Assembly: GCA_032718475.1 (NCBI GenBank)
Contig: JAUCBJ010004350.1
Location: 94,928 to 158,927, forward strand
Source of the DNA: Nemertoderma westbladi
Lineage: Eukaryota; Xenacoelomorpha; Nemertodermatida; Nemertodermatidae
Length of the DNA: 64,000 nucleotides
Direction: 5' to 3'
Part shown: positions 58,910-64,000 of the stretch, piece by piece
Layout: the number at the start of each line of letters is the position of its first letter
How positions within the stretch are numbered: the stretch's first letter is position 1
Translations under genes and position numbers: made by a program
The notes under the pieces: model-generated
Seen by the model: the letters and a program-made list of their open reading frames with translations, nothing else
Database searches by the model: none
What the model was told of the DNA's origin: nothing

Positions 58910-60398
58910 TCCACGAAGCTAAGGAAAATCAACTACTTTCGCTAAGAAAGATTTTCCTTAGCTGAGATGGTCTATTCATAGTGGGCTATTTTACTTGTGT
59001 GAGGCAGATTTAGTGTTTTTTGACCGGTGAAAAAACTAGCCTTTAAAAGTACCCTGAAACTTTGCATGTATATACTACTCGTCGAGGCGCATCGTGTGGG
59101 ATGGGTCTCATATCCAGGAAAAATCTGGTTTCCATGGCAACGGACTTAGAAAAAAGTCTATGTATTTCAAGTCAATATCTATAACTCTATTTGTAGGAAA
59201 ACTATAATAGATATAGACTTGGGGTTTCTCAACTAAACTATAAGGTCCATAGCAGAGCCGATTGAGGTTAAATAGAAAATCCAGTTACCTTGGCAACCGG
59301 GCTAAACAGATGTTAAAATTTATAAAATGATAATTTGATGCCTAAGGTTACGGTGTTATGACTTGGGACCAACCCCTACCCCCACTATATAACTTATTCT
59401 GTGTCCAAATTTCATTGTTATCTTTTGCAGTTACCATGACAACCGCTGAAAACAGATGTTTTTATACAAAAATTACTCATTTGGACATAGACTTAGCGAT
59501 AAAATTTTACCAAACTGGGTATGTGTTATCTGTACCACTAGTTGGAACTTTTAGTGAAACTCAAAACATTCCAGAAATATCTAGTTACCGTGGTAACTGG
59601 AGTTTATTACAGATTATATCATTCAAGTCTATATTCTTAACTCTATTTGTAGAAAAACCGCAATAGATATAAACTTGGGGTTTTGCAACTCATCTATAAG
59701 GGCCATAGTCGAGCAGATTGAGGTAAATTAAAAAATCCTGTTACCATAGCAACCAGGCTATACAGACGTTCAAATATATAAAATGATAATTTTCAGCAAA
59801 AGTTAAAGGTATTATTACATGGGACCAAGCCCTACCCCTTCTATATAACTTATTCTGCATCCGAATTACGTTGCTCTAATTATCAGTTTCCATGGCAACC
59901 GCTGAAAACAGATGTTTTGACACAAAAATTGTTCATTTTGTACATAGACTAAACGATAACATTCTCTGAAACTGGGTATGTGTTATCTGTACTCCTACTT
60001 GGAACTTTTTGAAAAATTCAAAACTTCTAGAAATATCTAGTTACCATGGTAACTGGAATTTAATAAAATCTATTACATTAAAGTCTATATTATTAACTCT
60101 ATCTGTACAACAACCATAATAGATCAAAACTTGAAGTTTTCAACTCAATTATAAGGACAATAGTTGCGCCTATTAAGGTCAATTAGAAAATTTAGTTACC
60201 ACGGCAACCAGGCTAAACAGATGTTCAAATTTATAAAATGATTATTTAAACCATAACAATAAGATATTACGACTTGGGACCAACCCCTATCCCACTATAT
60301 CACTTATTCTGCATCCAATTAACGTTGTTATATTTATCAGTTTCCAAGACAACCACTGCAAACTGATGTTTTAACAAAAATACATCTTTAATTTTTGT
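58910..60398 (+). mobile_element. Helitron-like copy 14, 3' end missing
   Basis: A standard 5' end with hairpin, inserted at the same A/T position of the 66-bp unit as the big cluster. Three diverged monomers follow (spacing about 457 bp at 59,309, 59,768 and 60,221). Similarity ends near 60,398 without the 3' hairpin. It is the most diverged copy. Confidence 0.75.
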
Positions 60399-61679
60399 TC
60401 GCGCTTTTGAAGACCTTTAGCAGTTTAACCTGCCAAAATTTATATGTCTTTTAGTTAATTAAAACACCTTTAGCACACGACAATATTTTATGCTAATAAA
60501 CAAAACATTACCCGAAGTCAGCCCATGCGCGATCATTCACCCGATGGATCTACACCCGGGAGGCTGAATTCGGCTGCTTAAATTTTATTATTGCAGTGTA
60601 AGGTTGCAGTGTAAACTTACTGTATTATTCGATTGATCGTTATTAATTAATCTCTGACAGATATTATTGACTTTCGGGAAATATTAACAGTTCCTTTAGG
60701 ACGTGGCGCTCTATCTATTTAAACAGAACTAGGACTTATACTAAACGCAACGATACTGCTTATGATTAAAGTATAAAGCGCATTCTTTAGGAAATGCTTT
60801 GTTACCAATCACAATCATGCACACTATTCTGCCGACCGTCAGTAAATTTGATCACACATAAAGAGAGCAGCAATTGACTCATGTAGGGTCTGCTAAATAA
60901 CATTAGATTCAATACACACCACATTAATATAAATCGCAATTGTTATATATAGCCCGTCTCTCTAACCTGTAGTGTATCAAGAAAATTGGGAATTTGGGGT
61001 GATTTATCCGTATTCTCCAAAGAGCAATATTTCCATCAACAAATAGATACAATTAATAACTGACGGTAAATAACAGTACAAACAATATGATTAATAGTGA
61101 GTTAATTAGATCAGATAAGACGATTGAGTTAGATGATTAGTTAGGTAACAGTTTATACTTTCGATAATTTAAGCAGTTTTACTAGAGTTCTTCCCAAAAA
61201 GCCGGTGTTATGGCGAAAAATGGGAACACAACAACAGAATCATATAAAATCATATGACTACTTAACTATACGAGGATACCAACTCCCTTATTCCCCGAAG
61301 CTCCCGTTCAACACAGAGGATGAGCAGTGAGATAGGAAAATTCAGTTCAGTAGCTCTGGGATAGGTCGAAATCAACGCCCACTCAAATTCTATTGGCCGA
61401 CACGGACAGCAGGGCAGAGGCAACCTCCCTAAACTAGTTGGCCGATTAAACTGAGCCCAGATATCTCCGTACAGCACATCAGCCAATAAGCTGGTAGCTT
61501 GCACTATTTTAGTTATAAATCCCTTTGAGAGTATTCTAGCGACTGGGGGGGAACTGGCCAGCAAAGGCAAACGTATCAGTTATCCCACAAAAGCTTTTAC
61601 ACCGCTCCCAGAAAATGGGATTTAAGTCTATAAAATATACAAAATCACAGTTTCTAAAATATAAAAATACTCTAAACAG
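60399..61679. other. Unassigned DNA
   Basis: AT-rich up to about 61,250. From 61,260 to 61,610 the composition is more balanced and a 102-codon minus-strand frame exists, but it has no recognisable motif. It could be the 3' untranslated region of the minus-strand ORF beyond it. Confidence 0.4.
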
Positions 61680-63128
61680 TTAGTCTTTCTTGCGCGGACG
61701 GCGTTTACGCAGTTTTTTAAAGCTAGCAAGAGTCCTTTTCTCTTTGGGGCGAGCCACTTTACGAGGAGGGCTATAACTCCTGGGTGAAGGGTGCAATATG
61801 ATTGCATCAGAAGGTATGGGATTACGATCGGTATATCCGCCGGTCGAAGTACCGGGTTGATTGACATCAACGTCCGGGGAGAGGGGTCTAACGGCTTTGA
61901 GAGCTCGTTTCAAGACAGCCGCTCTTACGGGTCCTTTACGAGTGGTCTGAACGAGGGCCGTGGGTGGACCATAGGCAGTTAGAAACTTCCTTGGTTTAAT
62001 GGTCCTCTCCAACTCGCGTTCGCGGGCTCGGTATTCGTAAGGCCGTCGATATACTTCCTGTAACTCAGGGTGTGAGTTAACAAACAATTCTCCATAGTCC
62101 GGATCCTGACGGATATGATTGATTAAGTTATAGGAATGAAGGTCGCTAGGATTAACACTCCTGAGAAATTTGCGTACGAATTTGGTTGAAATACATTCTC
62201 CGACGCGCTTCAGTAGCTCGTAACTTGATATGCGTGATTTCTGTTCAACCGAAGCGAATAGATAAGGATGTAACGCATAAACTCCTTCGTAAGCGCGTCC
62301 GGGATAATAGCGATGGCGCGAATCACAATGTAAATCAGTGTTCGCTTCCCAAGCTCTGATGTAACGTAGTGTGATCATTTCATCTACGCTTTCCAAATCG
62401 TGATTAAAAGGGCAATCGAAACTGGCATGTCCCTTTAGTTGACAATGGTGACATTGAGTCATAAATTGAGGGCAAACCGCAAAAATGTGCAAATTATTAA
62501 ATCTGCAATACGCGCAATAAATTTCCATCGCCGGTTGTTCGTGGAAATAGGAACAGCGGACGTTTGTGTCCATGGGCGTAACATGGTCTCTCGATGCGCA
62601 TAACCGACAACGTTGCCGAGAAACATAGTTGGCATGGCGATAATCGTACGCAGTGAGACACTGTGGACCTTGATACCATTCTAGGATGTAATCGTTGTCG
62701 CTGTTCCGAGCGCGATAGGCTGAATCTCCTCAGATTCTAGACATATTGGTTCGTCTTCCCAGTCTGTTACGAATAGAATTTTCGTGATCTATTCTCGGTT
62801 TATCGTTACAACGCCGCTGGGTATGATATTTAAATAGAACCATTTCCCTTTCGGTGTCTACATCGTCCGTATCATGTAAATCGATAGGATGGCCGGTAGT
62901 TAAGAAGTCCATATACGTACCATTACGATGCGTATAGCGAGCGGTTAATTTTCGATAGTCCAATTCACGCGTAAGTTGCTCTTGGGACATCGGCGGTTCG
63001 ATATAACGACCATCGTCCTCCGTAATAGTCGGATCGGCTTCACCGCGTATCAAGCTATCCACAAACGCTTGTAAAGGTAGAGTATATCGCTCTCTAATAC
63101 CAAGGTCATCTTCTATCAATTCCGTCAT
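61680..63128 (-). CDS. Zinc-finger protein, homologue of the BEL/Pao third ORF (one in-frame TGA)
   Basis: On the minus strand one frame runs from ATG (63,128) to 61,680 with a single TGA at 62,730, about 482 codons. The N-terminal 132 residues are acidic (HDTDDVDTER, FKYHTQ). After the TGA comes a cysteine-rich region: CRLC, PM...RCSYFH, CAYC, then a retroviral-type knuckle CHHCQLKGHASFDC (CX2CX4HX4C). A helical region (SYELLKRVGE, HSYNLINHIRQDPDYGELF, VYRRPYEYRARERELER) and a proline/serine linker follow, ending in a very basic tail (KKLRKRRPRKKD). Order and motifs follow the third ORF of the BEL/Pao element on the other strand. The knuckle suggests RNA binding, as in nucleocapsid proteins. 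It may be part of a related retroelement whose pol lies right of the window. If the TGA is real, two shorter products or a pseudogene result. Confidence 0.7.
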
Positions 63129-64000
63129 ATCTGCTATCTGAGTTTATTAATATCAATATGAGTTAATATTTAGGCAAGCGGGCGTCGCTGCCTACTAGGC
63201 TTTGCCCCCGGACAGTGGGTTTCTCAGCGCCGATGTACCGTTGTCGCGGTGTTTACGCCAACATGTAGCAACAGCACGACAACGATAACCGGCACAAGTC
63301 CCACCACTGTCCGTCCCAAAAGCTTGAATCCACTTGAGGTTATCTCGGTAGAGTTAGGGCTACTTTACAATTGCGATTAGCTACTGTAAACACACTTTAG
63401 TAGTAACATTCACCTATAAACGCACAAATTCCATACAATCATTACTTACTGCACACATGCAGGCCATTTGTCCGTTAGTCAGTGTCTTCCAGAATGTCAC
63501 GTTATTACTATGTATCCTTGGATACTAATAGTGCGCTATGTATACTCTTATGCTACGCAATGGGGCAAGCTTTTTATTGTTCCTTTAACTTGCTTCTAAT
63601 TCTAGCGTGGGTGTTGCCATGGTGACATTAAGGAAAACTAGCGGTAGAATTAGGGTAATTCTCATACATACAGATCTGGGATGTTATTTAATAGTAATTC
63701 TTTAATTGTCAATATCCTCTTTATGCATGATTTTATAAATTTTATCGTCTATTGACTATATATTGGAGATTCTCGCACTCTAGTACACTCAATATGAATC
63801 TCCGCTCCCATGATCTATTAATTACTGGAATTTTGGGAATGTTATAAATTGCACAAAATGACAATTTATGAAATTCATTTGAATATGAATTTAAATTTAT
63901 TCCCGTGAATTTTATTATTTGAAGTTAAATTGACACAAATTTTATTCCAGAGCATATCTGGGGACTTAGGATCCTTAATTCTATAAAATAGTCCTTCTAA
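63129..64000. other. Upstream region of the minus-strand ORF
   Basis: No ORF. A 105-nt nested inverted repeat lies at 63,209-63,313. The rest is AT-rich and unassigned; it does not obviously match the LTR seen in this window. Confidence 0.45.
63209..63313 (-). promoter_or_regulatory. Nested hairpin upstream of the minus-strand ORF
   Basis: CGGACAGTGG (63,209-63,218) pairs perfectly with CCACTGTCCG (63,304-63,313). Inside, GTTGTCG (63,240-63,246) pairs with CGACAAC (63,277-63,283). It lies about 80 bp before the ATG on the minus strand. Confidence 0.65.

Noticed and set aside
61262-61570. 102-codon minus-strand ORF
   Set aside because: No recognisable motif and no conserved copy in the window; kept only as a note in the unassigned region.

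Overview
The window is nuclear DNA of an invertebrate animal. The evidence is a spliced EEA1-type endosomal tether gene with short AT-rich introns, a BEL/Pao LTR retrotransposon, LINE fragments, a tRNA-like SINE with hammerhead ribozymes, and Helitron/Helentron-like elements. I cannot name the species. Most of the window is repeats. The longest open frames lie in tandem arrays and I do not regard them as proteins.

Left part (1-10.5 kb): the 3' end of an EEA1-like gene on the + strand, five exons (1772-1957, 2175-2306, 5959-6371, 9616-9835, 10011-10133). They join in frame into 357 residues of coiled coil ending in a complete FYVE finger and a stop. Its introns are swollen with minisatellites. 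Three of the four arrays consist of multiplied copies of the splice boundary they touch: a 41-bp unit carrying the exon 1 acceptor, a 27-bp unit carrying the exon 3 donor, and a 28-bp unit carrying the exon 4 acceptor. The fourth array is the multiplied 3' end of a LINE. The second intron also holds a LINE endonuclease fragment and a head-to-head pair of tRNA-like SINE copies, each with a complete hammerhead ribozyme core.

Middle (10.5-43.4 kb): a GC-rich 65/52-bp array, then a very large 66-bp array (13,513-43,439, about 200 units). The 66-bp array is split by a 16.5-kb BEL/Pao element (14,533-31,005) with 1.9-kb LTRs and a 5-bp target duplication. The element has gag, protease, RT, RNase H and integrase coding, broken by several frameshifts and a stop. 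It also has an unusual third ORF behind a candidate splice acceptor, a pol III-type unit inside each LTR, RNA hairpins, and a palindromic 20-bp motif present about 12 times in coding and non-coding parts.

Right part (43.4-60.4 kb): about 13 copies of a 1.25-1.39-kb non-autonomous Helitron/Helentron-like element. They are nested and concatenated, and they sit inside the same 66-bp satellite. Last (60.4-64 kb): mostly unassigned DNA with a minus-strand zinc-finger ORF (61,680-63,128) that appears homologous to the third ORF of the BEL/Pao element. This suggests that a second, related retroelement reaches into or lies near the right edge.
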